DNA of 8,088 bases, from assembly GCA_034437455.1 (NCBI GenBank), contig DAOTUB010000379.1:1-8088 (forward strand), written 5' to 3'. Of the stretch, positions 1 through 6,131 are shown one piece after another. How positions within the stretch are numbered: the stretch's first letter is position 1; the number at the start of each line of letters is the position of its first letter. The translations under genes and the position numbers were made by a program. The stretch comes from DAOTUB01 sp034437455 (lineage in GTDB: Bacteria > Chloroflexota > Anaerolineae > B4-G1). Under the pieces are notes generated by a model. That model had not been told where the DNA came from, searched no databases, and saw only the letters and a list, made by a program, of their open reading frames with translations.

Positions 1-38
1 ACGTGGTCAGGGTTTCTAGGTTTCGTTTTGTTGTTCAT
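1..38 (-). CDS. Possible N-terminus of a gene leaving the left edge
   Basis: On the minus strand an ATG at 38-36 opens a frame that stays open to the window edge, reading MNNKTKPRNPDHV. AAGGAC directly precedes the ATG, which is closer than an ideal ribosome binding site. A perfect TATAAT lies upstream on the same strand (69-64), with no convincing -35. Thirteen residues are too few to assign a family. The start could belong to a real gene transcribed in the same direction as the repeat protein just upstream, or be chance. Confidence 0.3.
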   Translation of the reverse strand, partial: MNNKTKPRNPDH

Positions 39-63
39 GTCCTTAACTATAGCGCAAGTTCTC

Positions 64-69
64 ATTATA
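64..69 (-). promoter_or_regulatory. -10-like TATAAT upstream of the left-edge frame
   Basis: On the minus strand 69-64 reads TATAAT, the sigma70 -10 consensus, about 25 bases before the ATG at 38. A second -10-like box, TATAGT, lies at 51-46. No good -35 is found 16-18 bases upstream, so this is a candidate only. It sits in the short gap after the repeat-protein gene, where a promoter for a downstream gene would be expected. Confidence 0.25.
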
Positions 70-115
70 GCCCAGGTTGATCGGGTTGAATTGGTAAGGT
101 TCAGAGCTGCTTAAG

Positions 116-1657
116 TTATGACGGATGGACGTGGGGATGGCCCGAGTCATCTAGCGCCAAAGAGGTATATGCGCCCACCCATCCCTCGCTATCCACGGTC
201 TCGACGCGCCAGGCTGCTCCATCGTACCGGGCATACTTCAAATCGCCGTTACCGCAGTCCTGGTAGCTGACGTGGGGCCGATCGGACTCGTCCAGCGCCA
301 ACGAAGTATACATACCCACGTACCCACCGCTGTCCACCGTTTCGAGTTGCCAGGCCATCCCGTCGTGCTGGGCGTATATGAGGTCGCTGCTGGCATAATC
401 AAAGTAGCTCACTCGAGGCCGGCCCGACCCGTCCAGCGCCAGCGAGGGATATCCACCCACATCTCCGGCATCGTCCACCGTTTCAATCTGCCAGACCATC
501 TCATCGCGCCAGGCGTACTTGAGACTCCAGTAATCCCAATCAAAGTAGCTGATGTGAGGCTGCCCGGCTTCGTCCAGTGCCAGCGAGGAATACGCACCTA
601 CCGAACCTGTGCCATCCACCACCGAGATCTGCCAGCCTGACCCATCGCGCCAGGCATATTTCAGGTCATGATCCATGTTGTCGTAGTAGCTGACGTGGGG
701 CCAGTTGTCCCCATCCAGTGCCAGTGAAGCATGCCCGTTGTTTGCCACCGTGGCACTGTCTATAACCTCGGTCTGCCATTCTGCTCCATCATACCGGGCA
801 TACCTGAGATCGCCGCTGCTCGCATCAAAGTAGCTGATGCAAGGTCGCCCCAATCCACTCAGCGCCAGCGAGGTGTCGAAGCTGATCCACCACTGACTGT
901 CCACCGTCTCGATCCGCCAGGTCGTTTCATCGTGCCAGGCGTACTTCAGATCACCGTGGGCGGTATCGAGGTAACTGATGTGAGCGCGTCCCGCTCCGTC
1001 CAGCGCCAGTGAGGTCTCCCTACCCACCCCTCCCTCGCTGTCCACGGTCTCGATCCGCCAGACTGTTCCGTCGCGCCAGGCGTATTTCAGATCACCATGG
1101 GTGCCGTCGTAATAACTGATGTGCGGTCGACCCGATCCGTCCAACGCCAGCGAGGTATCCCAACCTACAATCCCGGCACTGTCTACCGTCTCGATATGCC
1201 AGACTGTCCCATCGTGCCAGGCATACTTCAGATCCTCGTTGGCCTCGTCGTAGTAGCTAATGTGAGGCCGGCCGGCCCCATCCAGCGCCAGCGAGGTATA
1301 CTTGCCTACTTTGGATGACTCGTCCACCGTCTCATAGCGCCATTGTGCCCCGTCGTTCCGGGCATAGTACAGGTGATCGCCGCCGTAGGCAATGTGGGGG
1401 TGGCGCTCGCCGTCCAGTCGCAGGCTGCGGTCGGTCATCCACGAGAAATACCTGGGACAATCCACGCATTCAGTGTGCCAGTCGCCAGGGGATTGTTCAG
1501 CAGCGTTCAGCGTGTTCAGTGATTCAACAGTGCGGGCGATCGGGGTGGCGTCTGCCTGTGGTCCCGCTGCCTGGGTGGAGCCGGCTGCCATCGTTGGGGT
1601 GCTGCCCAACAGCGGCGCCAGGACAAGCAGCGCGATGAACGCCCTCATAGTCTTCAT
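116..1657 (-). CDS. Secreted 47-residue-repeat protein, probably beta-propeller-like
   Basis: A 513-residue protein, probably exported. The N-terminus has a basic start (MKTMR), a hydrophobic stretch at about residues 6-20 and a likely signal peptidase I site near TMAAG (22-26). A low-complexity Ala/Thr/Gln linker and a CxxC pair (C64, C67) follow. From residue 78 the protein is tandem repeats of about 47 residues of the form SLALDGxGRPHISYYD, then DLKYAWRDG, then WRIETVDS. The first copy is degenerate (78-121), eight are full (starting at 122, 169, 216, 263, 311, 358, 405 and 452) and a final partial copy ends at 513. The short strand-like blocks and regular aromatics suggest a beta-propeller. 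No catalytic motif, anchor or sorting signal is visible. The start is supported by GGGGAGG six bases before the ATG. It lies 67 bases downstream of galE and may be co-transcribed with it. The role is unknown; surface binding is only an inference. Confidence 0.88.
   Translation of the reverse strand: MKTMRAFIALLVLAPLLGSTPTMAAGSTQAAGPQADATPIARTVESLNTLNAAEQSPGDWHTECVDCPRYFSWMTDRSLRLDGERHPHIAYGGDHLYYARNDGAQWRYETVDESSKVGKYTSLALDGAGRPHISYYDEANEDLKYAWHDGTVWHIETVDSAGIVGWDTSLALDGSGRPHISYYDGTHGDLKYAWRDGTVWRIETVDSEGGVGRETSLALDGAGRAHISYLDTAHGDLKYAWHDETTWRIETVDSQWWISFDTSLALSGLGRPCISYFDASSGDLRYARYDGAEWQTEVIDSATVANNGHASLALDGDNWPHVSYYDNMDHDLKYAWRDGSGWQISVVDGTGSVGAYSSLALDEAGQPHISYFDWDYWSLKYAWRDEMVWQIETVDDAGDVGGYPSLALDGSGRPRVSYFDYASSDLIYAQHDGMAWQLETVDSGGYVGMYTSLALDESDRPHVSYQDCGNGDLKYARYDGAAWRVETVDSEGWVGAYTSLALDDSGHPHVHPS
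119..1426 (-). repeat. Tandem coding repeats, period 141 bp
   Basis: The repeat units of the secreted protein appear at DNA level as a 141-bp periodicity. On the plus strand it is marked by recurring variants of GTCCAGCGCCAGCGAGG and CGCCAGGCGTACTT. Copies are diverged but clearly related. One unit (protein residues 263-310) is one codon longer than the others. The right-hand copy, which encodes the first repeat, is the most degenerate, and the left-hand one is cut off after 15 codons. Confidence 0.9.
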
Positions 1658-1685
1658 CTCGTGCCTCCCCTATTTTGTTGCTGCT

Positions 1686-1704
1686 GGCAGGCTTCGAGCC
1701 CGCC
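1686..1704 (-). other. Short stem-loop between galE and the repeat-protein gene
   Basis: In minus-strand RNA, GGCGGGCU and AGCCUGCC can pair over eight positions (one G-U) around a three-base CGA loop. No U-run follows, so it is not a typical intrinsic terminator. It might partly attenuate read-through from galE or stabilise a processed end. It may also be chance in GC-rich DNA. Confidence 0.3.
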
Positions 1705-1724
1705 TTATCCTCTCTATTCCTCCG

Positions 1725-2708
1725 CTAATCCCCGTACCCGTGCGGATGTGTGCGATGCCACCGCCAGGCGTGCTCGACGATGGTTCGCAGATCGGGATAC
1801 TGCGGTTCCCAGCCCAGTTCTCGCCGGATCTTTTCGCTGCTGGCGATAGTGGTGGCCGCGTCGCCAGGGCGGCGGGGGCCAACCTCGGCAGGGATCGGAT
1901 GACCGGTCACCTCCCGGCAGGTCTCGACGACCTCCTTGACGGTGAACCCCTGCCCGTTGCCCAGATTATAGGCGCGACTGCCCTCGCCCAGCGCCTGCAG
2001 GGCCAGGATGTGAGCCTGGGCCAGGTCGATCACGTGGATGTAATCGCGCACGCAGGTGCCATCGCGGGTGGAATAGTCGTCGCCGTAGATGACGATCTTT
2101 TCGCGCTTTCCCAGCGCCACCTGCAACGTGATGGGGATGAGATGCGTCTCGGGGTCGTGATCCTCGCCCCGCTCGCCGGAGAGAGAGGCCCCTGCCGCGT
2201 TAAAGTAGCGCAGCGTCGCGTACCGGAAGCCGTGGATGCGATCCAGCCAGTGCAGCATGCGCTCCAGGATGCGCTTGGACTCGCCATACGGATTACTGGG
2301 AGTGATTCGTTCCTCCTCGTCAATCGGTATGCGCTCCGGCTCGTCAAAGAGACAGGCGCTGGAGGAGAGGATGAAGCGACGCACGCCGTGGGCGACGGCC
2401 TCTTGCAACAAATTCAGGCCATTGGTGACGTTGCCTCCCAGATACTTGAAGGGCTGTTCCATAGATTCGCCCGCCAGGCTGTAGGAGGCAAAGTGCATCA
2501 CCGCCTCCACATCGTGGGTGTCGAACAGAGATTTAACGGTGGCCCGGTCGGCCAGGTCTCCCTCGACAAAGACGGCCTCGGGGTGAACGGCGGCCCGATG
2601 GCCATAGTATAGATTGTCAAAGACAACGACGGCGTCCCCTCGTTTCAGAAGCTCCTCGCTAACAATGCTACCGATATAACCCGCACCGCCAGTAACCAGA
2701 ATATTCAC
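1725..2708 (-). CDS. galE: UDP-glucose 4-epimerase
   Basis: A 327-residue short-chain dehydrogenase-type epimerase, normal length for GalE. The family interconverts UDP-glucose and UDP-galactose in the cytoplasm with bound NAD, supplying galactose for surface sugars or feeding the Leloir pathway. The nucleotide-binding glycines are G7, G10 and G13 (TGGAGYIGS), the adenosine-ribose acid is D31 (VFDNLYYGH), and EGDLAD is at 49-54. The catalytic serine lies in SSSA (115-118), and the Y141xxxK145 pair in NPYGESK. LRYFNAAGA and a C-terminal RRPGD block are also typical. The segment after the serine reads CLFDEP rather than the common TVYGDP, a variant near the active site. The start is GTG, set by AGGAGG six bases upstream. 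Only three bases separate it from the stop of the phospholipase-like gene, so the two form an operon. Related UDP-sugar epimerases (UDP-GlcNAc, UDP-xylose) cannot be excluded. Confidence 0.93.
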   Translation of the reverse strand: MNILVTGGAGYIGSIVSEELLKRGDAVVVFDNLYYGHRAAVHPEAVFVEGDLADRATVKSLFDTHDVEAVMHFASYSLAGESMEQPFKYLGGNVTNGLNLLQEAVAHGVRRFILSSSACLFDEPERIPIDEEERITPSNPYGESKRILERMLHWLDRIHGFRYATLRYFNAAGASLSGERGEDHDPETHLIPITLQVALGKREKIVIYGDDYSTRDGTCVRDYIHVIDLAQAHILALQALGEGSRAYNLGNGQGFTVKEVVETCREVTGHPIPAEVGPRRPGDAATTIASSEKIRRELGWEPQYPDLRTIVEHAWRWHRTHPHGYGD

Positions 2709-2711
2709 AGT

Positions 2712-3458
2712 TTACCTCCTACCGATATACCAATCTATCAACACCACACTCCGCTCGTAGCCTACGTCGTGGAACGATTCCAGCGCGGCTCGCGGGATGT
2801 GGCAAAATACGCGCTCCTGCATCTGTTGTGGCGATCCCGACACCGCCTCCATCTCCGTCGCCGATACACCCATCCGCCGGGCAAAGACCTCGGCCGTCTG
2901 CATGCTCTGCCCTGGACTGAGCTGCTCGACCAACCAATCGCACCACGCTCGCAGATGTTCGTCGCCGACGAAAGGGAGCCAGTCCTGTGGCTCGGCCTCT
3001 CGCAGCGCCACAGCTACGCTGCCGTTGAGTCGCTGGTGATCTCGGCGATCCATCCAGACGCGCAGGACGTTGTGCAGAAACAGTCGTTCGCGCAGCGGCC
3101 CCCAGTCCTGCAGGAAATAGCGCCGAAAGATGTCGTCGAGCCAGATCTCATCCAGCAGCAGGTGGGCGATGTAGCCAGCGATGAACGCGGCCTGCGGCGG
3201 CGAGAGCGACTCGGCGCGAGCCAGCGATGGGTGGGCGTCGAACAGCAATTCGTAGGCCGGGCGCTCCGAGGTGCGTGGTATCGTATAAAAGTGCGATTCG
3301 TGACGGCCTTGTCCGCTCACAGTCTTTACGTCGGGCGCGGTGTTTCCCAGCAAGAAAGGACCGCGTTGCTGGATCAACAGGCGGAGGACGGCAGGTGAAA
3401 GATCATCTCCGCGCAGCATCTCTTCGGCCAGGACCAGGTGCATGACTGGAGTGGGCAT
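2712..3458 (-). CDS. Zinc-dependent phospholipase C-like protein
   Basis: A 248-residue protein resembling the zinc-dependent phospholipase C / S1-P1 nuclease superfamily (the Zn_dep_PLPC type). It starts MPTPVMHLVLAEEML. Likely metal ligands are H7, D43 in LGNTAPDVK, H53 and H56 in GRHESHFY, and an HxxxD pair H99/D103 in FIAGYIAHLLLDEIW. There is no signal peptide, so it is probably cytoplasmic, and its true substrate is unknown. The frame is open far upstream, but homology-like sequence begins only at the ATG at 3458. That ATG has no ribosome binding site and lies about ten bases downstream of a -10 box, suggesting a leaderless or nearly leaderless mRNA. The last codons, AGG AGG TAA, double as the ribosome binding site of galE. 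It is the first gene of the minus-strand cluster. Confidence 0.75.
   Translation of the reverse strand: MPTPVMHLVLAEEMLRGDDLSPAVLRLLIQQRGPFLLGNTAPDVKTVSGQGRHESHFYTIPRTSERPAYELLFDAHPSLARAESLSPPQAAFIAGYIAHLLLDEIWLDDIFRRYFLQDWGPLRERLFLHNVLRVWMDRRDHQRLNGSVAVALREAEPQDWLPFVGDEHLRAWCDWLVEQLSPGQSMQTAEVFARRMGVSATEMEAVSGSPQQMQERVFCHIPRAALESFHDVGYERSVVLIDWYIGRR
2715..2720 (-). promoter_or_regulatory. galE ribosome binding site inside the upstream gene's last codons
   Basis: The minus strand reads AGGAGG immediately followed by the TAA stop of the phospholipase-like gene, with the galE GTG six bases after AGGAGG. The two terminal arginine codons are therefore also a full-consensus Shine-Dalgarno sequence. 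This decides the GTG start of galE and implies translational coupling. Confidence 0.85.
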
Positions 3459-3467
3459 CGTGCGATT

Positions 3468-3496
3468 ATTGTACAACGGATGGGACGGCTTGACCA
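3468..3496 (-). promoter_or_regulatory. Promoter for the phospholipase-like gene/galE cluster
   Basis: On the minus strand a -35-like TGGTCA (3496-3491; four of six consensus bases) and a -10 TACAAT (3473-3468; five of six) are separated by exactly 17 bases. Transcription would begin about three to five bases before the ATG at 3458, giving an almost leaderless transcript. That agrees with the missing ribosome binding site. Its -35 overlaps that of the divergent promoter. Confidence 0.5.
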
Positions 3497-3518
3497 GTTC
3501 GAGACGCCAGAGTATAAT
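3490..3518 (+). promoter_or_regulatory. Sigma70-type promoter for the AIM24-family gene
   Basis: TTGACC (3490-3495) and a perfect TATAAT (3513-3518) are spaced by 17 bases, with 11 of 12 consensus bases. Transcription would start near 3525, giving a leader of about 40 bases that contains the AGGAGG ribosome binding site at 3555-3560. Confidence 0.75.
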
Positions 3519-3566
3519 CCGCCTGTGTGGCGCATCAACTAACCAAGTACAAATAGGAGGATGGCT

Positions 3567-4355
3567 GTGAAAGCACATGAAGTTGATTACCAGGTTTTCG
3601 GCGACGATCTTCAATTCGTGGAGATCGAACTGGATCCCGGCGAGACGGTAATCGCGGAAGCCGGGATGATGATGTACATGGAAGACGACATCGGCTTTGA
3701 GACCAAGATGGGAGACGGCTCCAAGCCAAAGGAGGGCTTCCTGGACAAAGTGGTGAGCGTCGGGAAGCGAGCGATCACCGGCGAATCGTTGTTTATGACG
3801 CACTTTTCCAACACGGGGGGCGCAGGGAAGCGACACGTGGCCTTTGGAGCTCCCTACCCAGGCAAGATCATCGCTATCGATCTGGACGAGGCGAACGGCG
3901 AACTGATCTGCCAGAAGGACTCTTTTCTGTGCGCCGCGCTGGGCACCGAGTTGAGCATTGCCTTCAATAAAAAGTTGGGGGCCGGGCTTTTTGGCGGCGA
4001 GGGGTTCATCCTCCAGCGGCTCCGAGGCGATGGCATGGTATTCATCCACGCAGGCGGCACCATCATAGAAAAGCGCCTCAACAACGAAAAGATCAAGGTG
4101 GATACCGGCTGCATCGTCGCGTTCGAGAGCACCATCAACTATGACATCCAGCGAGCGGGTAACTTGAAATCCATGATTTTCGGCGGCGAGGGTCTTTTCC
4201 TGGCCACCATGCAGGGAACAGGCCGCATCTGGCTCCAGTCGCTGCCGTTCTCTCGCCTGGCCGACCGCATCCTGGAGTTTGCTCCCTCGGCAGGCGGGCA
4301 GTCGGTGGGTGAAGGATCGCTCGTAAGCGGAGCGGTCAAGTTCTTGCAGCAGTAG
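3567..4355 (+). CDS. AIM24 family protein (TIGR00266 type)
   Basis: About 262 residues, close to the usual size of bacterial AIM24/TIGR00266 proteins. Their biochemical role is not established; the family has a TRAP-like beta fold and includes mitochondrial AIM24. Family hallmarks are FVEIELDPGETVIAEAGMMMYM near the N-terminus, SLFMTHFSNTG, QKDSFLCAALGTEL, GLFGGEGFILQRLRGDG, VFIHAGGTI, VDTGCIVAFE and IFGGEGLFLATMQGTGRIWLQSLPF. There is no signal peptide, so it is probably cytoplasmic. Two in-frame starts exist: ATG at 3561, which abuts AGGAGG with no spacing, and GTG at 3567, six bases after AGGAGG. The GTG is preferred on spacing and changes the protein by only two residues. It has its own promoter and a terminator, so it is mainly monocistronic. 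Confidence 0.9.
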   Translation: MKAHEVDYQVFGDDLQFVEIELDPGETVIAEAGMMMYMEDDIGFETKMGDGSKPKEGFLDKVVSVGKRAITGESLFMTHFSNTGGAGKRHVAFGAPYPGKIIAIDLDEANGELICQKDSFLCAALGTELSIAFNKKLGAGLFGGEGFILQRLRGDGMVFIHAGGTIIEKRLNNEKIKVDTGCIVAFESTINYDIQRAGNLKSMIFGGEGLFLATMQGTGRIWLQSLPFSRLADRILEFAPSAGGQSVGEGSLVSGAVKFLQQ

Positions 4356-4376
4356 CGCGTTTGCGAGAGCAAGGTC

Positions 4377-4409
4377 AAGACCTCCGAGAAAAAATCTCGG
4401 AGGTCTTTT
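4377..4409 (+). terminator. Strong intrinsic terminator after the AIM24-family gene
   Basis: A perfect 13-bp stem, AAGACCTCCGAGA (4377-4389) with TCTCGGAGGTCTT (4395-4407), closes a five-A loop and ends in TTTT (4406-4409). It begins 21 bases after the AIM24 stop codon and lies 14 bases before the next gene's ATG. The flanking A and T tracts could also let it work weakly on the minus strand. Confidence 0.9.
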
Positions 4410-4423
4410 CATCACGGCAGTAT

Positions 4424-5680
4424 ATGACTACTCACAAAGTAATTGTCGTCGGAGCGGGCGCGGCCGGTTTGATGGCCGCCGGGCAGGCCGCCGAGCAAGG
4501 GGCCGGAACGCTGCTTCTGGAAAAGATGGATCGTCCAGGACGCAAGCTGCGTATCACCGGCAAGGGGCGCTGCAACCTGACCAACGTCGCTCCGCTGGCC
4601 GAATCTATCGCCCACTTTGGATCGAATGGGCATTTTCTGCGCCCGGCTTTTTACCAGTTTTTCAACACCGAATTGTTGGCGTTTTTCAAAGCACTGGGGG
4701 TCCCGACGGTGACCGAGCGCGGGGGACGGGTCTTTCCGGTCAGCGACCAGGCCCAGGACGTGGTGGACGCGCTGGTGCGCTGGGTCGGCGAGCGCGGCGT
4801 GACGCTGCGGACGGGATCACCGGTGGAACGGCTGCCCGTCGAAGAAGAACAGGTGATCGGAGTCAAAGCCGCCGGGCGAGTCTACCACGCCGACGCTGTA
4901 ATTATTGCCACAGGCGGGGCATCCTACCCCGCCACTGGCTCGACGGGGGATGGGTACCGGCTGGCTGAGTCGGTAGGGCATACCATCGCGCCGATCCGAC
5001 CGGCGCTGGTTCCCCTGGAGACCGCGGGCGATGTTGCCCCCAGGTTGCAGGGCTTGAGCCTGCGCAACGTGACCGTCCAGGTCTGGATCGATGGGAGAAA
5101 AGAGGCCGAGGCGTTCGGTGAGATGCTCTTTACCCACTTTGGCGTCTCTGGCCCGATCATTCTCTCCCTGAGCAAGTTGATCGTGGACGCGCTGCGCCAG
5201 GGCCAGCGTGTGAGCCTTGCCATCGACCTCAAGCCCGCCCTCGATCACCCCAAGCTGGACGCGCGTCTCCTCCGCGACCTGGATGCGCACGGCAAGCGGC
5301 AGTTTCACACCCTGCTCAAGGGATTGCTCCCCAGTAAACTGATCCCCGTCTGCACAGACCTGACGGAAATCTCCCCGTACAAGATCGCGCACCAGATCAC
5401 GGCCCAGGAACGCAAACGGCTGCGGGTCTGGCTGAAGGATTTCCGACTGGAGGTGACCGGGCACCGCTCCTTTGCAGAGGCGATCGTCACCGCCGGCGGG
5501 GTGGATACGAGAGAAGTGGATCCACACACGATGGCTTCACGTTTGGCGGAAGGTCTCTATTTCGCGGGCGAGGTGCTCGACGTAGACGCCGATACCGGCG
5601 GCTACAATTTACAAGCGGCGTTTTCTACCGGTTGGGTCGCCGGACGGTCTGCGGCGCAAGCAGCCTCTCGACTTCCCTGA
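4424..5680 (+). CDS. BaiN/HI0933-family NAD(P)/FAD-dependent oxidoreductase
   Basis: A 418-residue flavoprotein of the HI0933/YhiN/BaiN family, whose typical length is 390-420. The Rossmann FAD-binding motif is G10xG12xxG15 (VVGAGAAG), with E33 ending the second strand. Family blocks follow: RKLRITGKGRCNLTN (40-54), GGRVFPVS (100-107), ATGGASYPATGSTGDGY (162-178), LFTHFGVSGP, and the C-terminal FAD-contacting GEVLDVDADTGGYN (382-395). BaiN members reduce steroid-type double bonds in gut clostridia, but most relatives have no proven substrate, so no specific reaction is claimed. The frame is open back to a TTG at 4361, but that extension is the terminator hairpin read as protein; homology starts at MTTHKVIVVG. 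No ribosome binding site is seen near this ATG. The only GGAGG (4399-4403) is inside the hairpin. Expression may be leaderless or depend on read-through. Confidence 0.92.
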   Translation: MTTHKVIVVGAGAAGLMAAGQAAEQGAGTLLLEKMDRPGRKLRITGKGRCNLTNVAPLAESIAHFGSNGHFLRPAFYQFFNTELLAFFKALGVPTVTERGGRVFPVSDQAQDVVDALVRWVGERGVTLRTGSPVERLPVEEEQVIGVKAAGRVYHADAVIIATGGASYPATGSTGDGYRLAESVGHTIAPIRPALVPLETAGDVAPRLQGLSLRNVTVQVWIDGRKEAEAFGEMLFTHFGVSGPIILSLSKLIVDALRQGQRVSLAIDLKPALDHPKLDARLLRDLDAHGKRQFHTLLKGLLPSKLIPVCTDLTEISPYKIAHQITAQERKRLRVWLKDFRLEVTGHRSFAEAIVTAGGVDTREVDPHTMASRLAEGLYFAGEVLDVDADTGGYNLQAAFSTGWVAGRSAAQAASRLP

Positions 5681-5930
5681 TCTTGACGCCCATCCTCTCC
5701 AGCAGCAGTCGTAGACTGTTCTCATTGCTCCCATCTGTTGCTTCATCATGGCTACCGCTGAATCGTGCAATCTTTTGACCATAATCGCCTCTCGTAAACA
5801 TACAATTTTCTTGCACGTGAATGGAAGTTGTGATACACTGGTGACAATCGAGACAGCTTTGTGTTTTTGCCGGGCTCGAACGGATCCTGGCCGATGTGAT
5901 CAGTCATTGTGGGGAAAGGAAAAATACACT
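5681..5930 (+). other. Spacer between the FAD oxidoreductase and the toxin-antitoxin operon
   Basis: No convincing gene is seen here. A small hairpin (5704-5720, core CAGTC-GTA-GACTG) lies 24 bases after the oxidoreductase stop but has no clear T-run. A second promoter-like pair, TTGACC (5775-5780) and TACAAT (5801-5806), has a 20-base spacing, longer than optimal. Base composition becomes more A+T-rich from about 5750, where the accessory segment appears to begin. Confidence 0.5.
5811..5839 (+). promoter_or_regulatory. Promoter of the toxin-antitoxin operon
   Basis: TTGCAC (5811-5816) and TACACT (5834-5839) are separated by 17 bases, and a TG one base upstream of the -10 makes it an extended -10 promoter. 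Transcription would start near 5846, leaving a leader of about 85 bases. An imperfect inverted repeat, TTGTGA (5828-5833) with TGACAA (5842-5847), straddles the -10, and a CACGTG palindrome overlaps the -35. Either could be an operator for autoregulation; that part is inference. Confidence 0.6.
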
Positions 5931-6131
5931 ATGATGAGAATAGAAGAGATAAAGACAGCCATCGCTCAGTTACCTATGCCGGAGTTGGTGGATTTTGGAG
6001 TATGGTACAAGGAGTTTGAGGCGCAGGTATGGGATAAACAGATTGAAGAGGATATCGAGGCAGGCAAGTTGGACAAATTGGCTGAAGAAGCTCTCGCTGA
6101 TTTTGAAGCCCACCGCTGCAGCGAGCTATGA
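5931..6131 (+). CDS. Antitoxin of a RelE/ParE-type toxin-antitoxin pair
   Basis: A 66-residue acidic protein starting MMRIEEIKTAIAQLP. It is very rich in Glu and Asp, with a predicted helical C-terminus (DKQIEEDIEAGKLDKLAEEALADFEAHR) of the kind antitoxins wrap around RelE-fold toxins. AAAGGA about ten bases upstream supports the ATG at 5931; a second ATG follows at 5934. No recognisable DNA-binding fold (ribbon-helix-helix, HTH or Phd) is obvious, so its part in autoregulation is unclear. It overlaps the toxin gene by four bases (ATGA), the usual antitoxin-first order. The frame is open upstream of 5931, but that part contains the promoter and is not protein-like. Confidence 0.75.
   Translation: MMRIEEIKTAIAQLPMPELVDFGVWYKEFEAQVWDKQIEEDIEAGKLDKLAEEALADFEAHRCSEL

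Noticed and set aside
45..96. Short minus-strand reading NLGYNENLRYS resembling part of the 47-residue repeat (SYYDEANEDLKYA)
   Set aside because: It lies after the stop in a different frame, is only about ten residues long and does not align at the expected distance from the last partial repeat. Probably chance.
119..1426. Regular repeats as a possible CRISPR array
   Set aside because: The 141-bp units are diverged, code for protein throughout and have no unique spacers, so they are coding repeats.
1392..2612. Long plus-strand open frame (406 codons) antisense to galE and the repeat-protein gene
   Set aside because: It spans two genes with clear family motifs on the other strand and the spacer between them, and its own translation shows no recognisable domain. 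It is a by-product of GC-rich codon use.
3459..4415. Upstream extension of the phospholipase-like frame on the minus strand
   Set aside because: It runs antisense through the whole AIM24 gene and its terminator. The protein-like start is MPTPVMHLVLAEE at 3458 with a promoter just before it.
4817..5527. Minus-strand open frame of 236 codons inside the FAD oxidoreductase
   Set aside because: The plus-strand gene has all family motifs over this span; the antisense translation has no recognisable features.
5625..5816. Minus-strand open frame of about 63 codons in the spacer before the toxin-antitoxin operon
   Set aside because: It overlaps the oxidoreductase 3' end and the operon promoter, starts at GTG with no ribosome binding site, and matches no known family. 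The helix-like stretch SLRLLLERMGVKIREVERLL is mildly suggestive but not enough.
5748..5930. N-terminal extension of the antitoxin frame
   Set aside because: It crosses the -35/-10 promoter and reads as non-protein-like sequence; the ATG at 5931 has the ribosome binding site.
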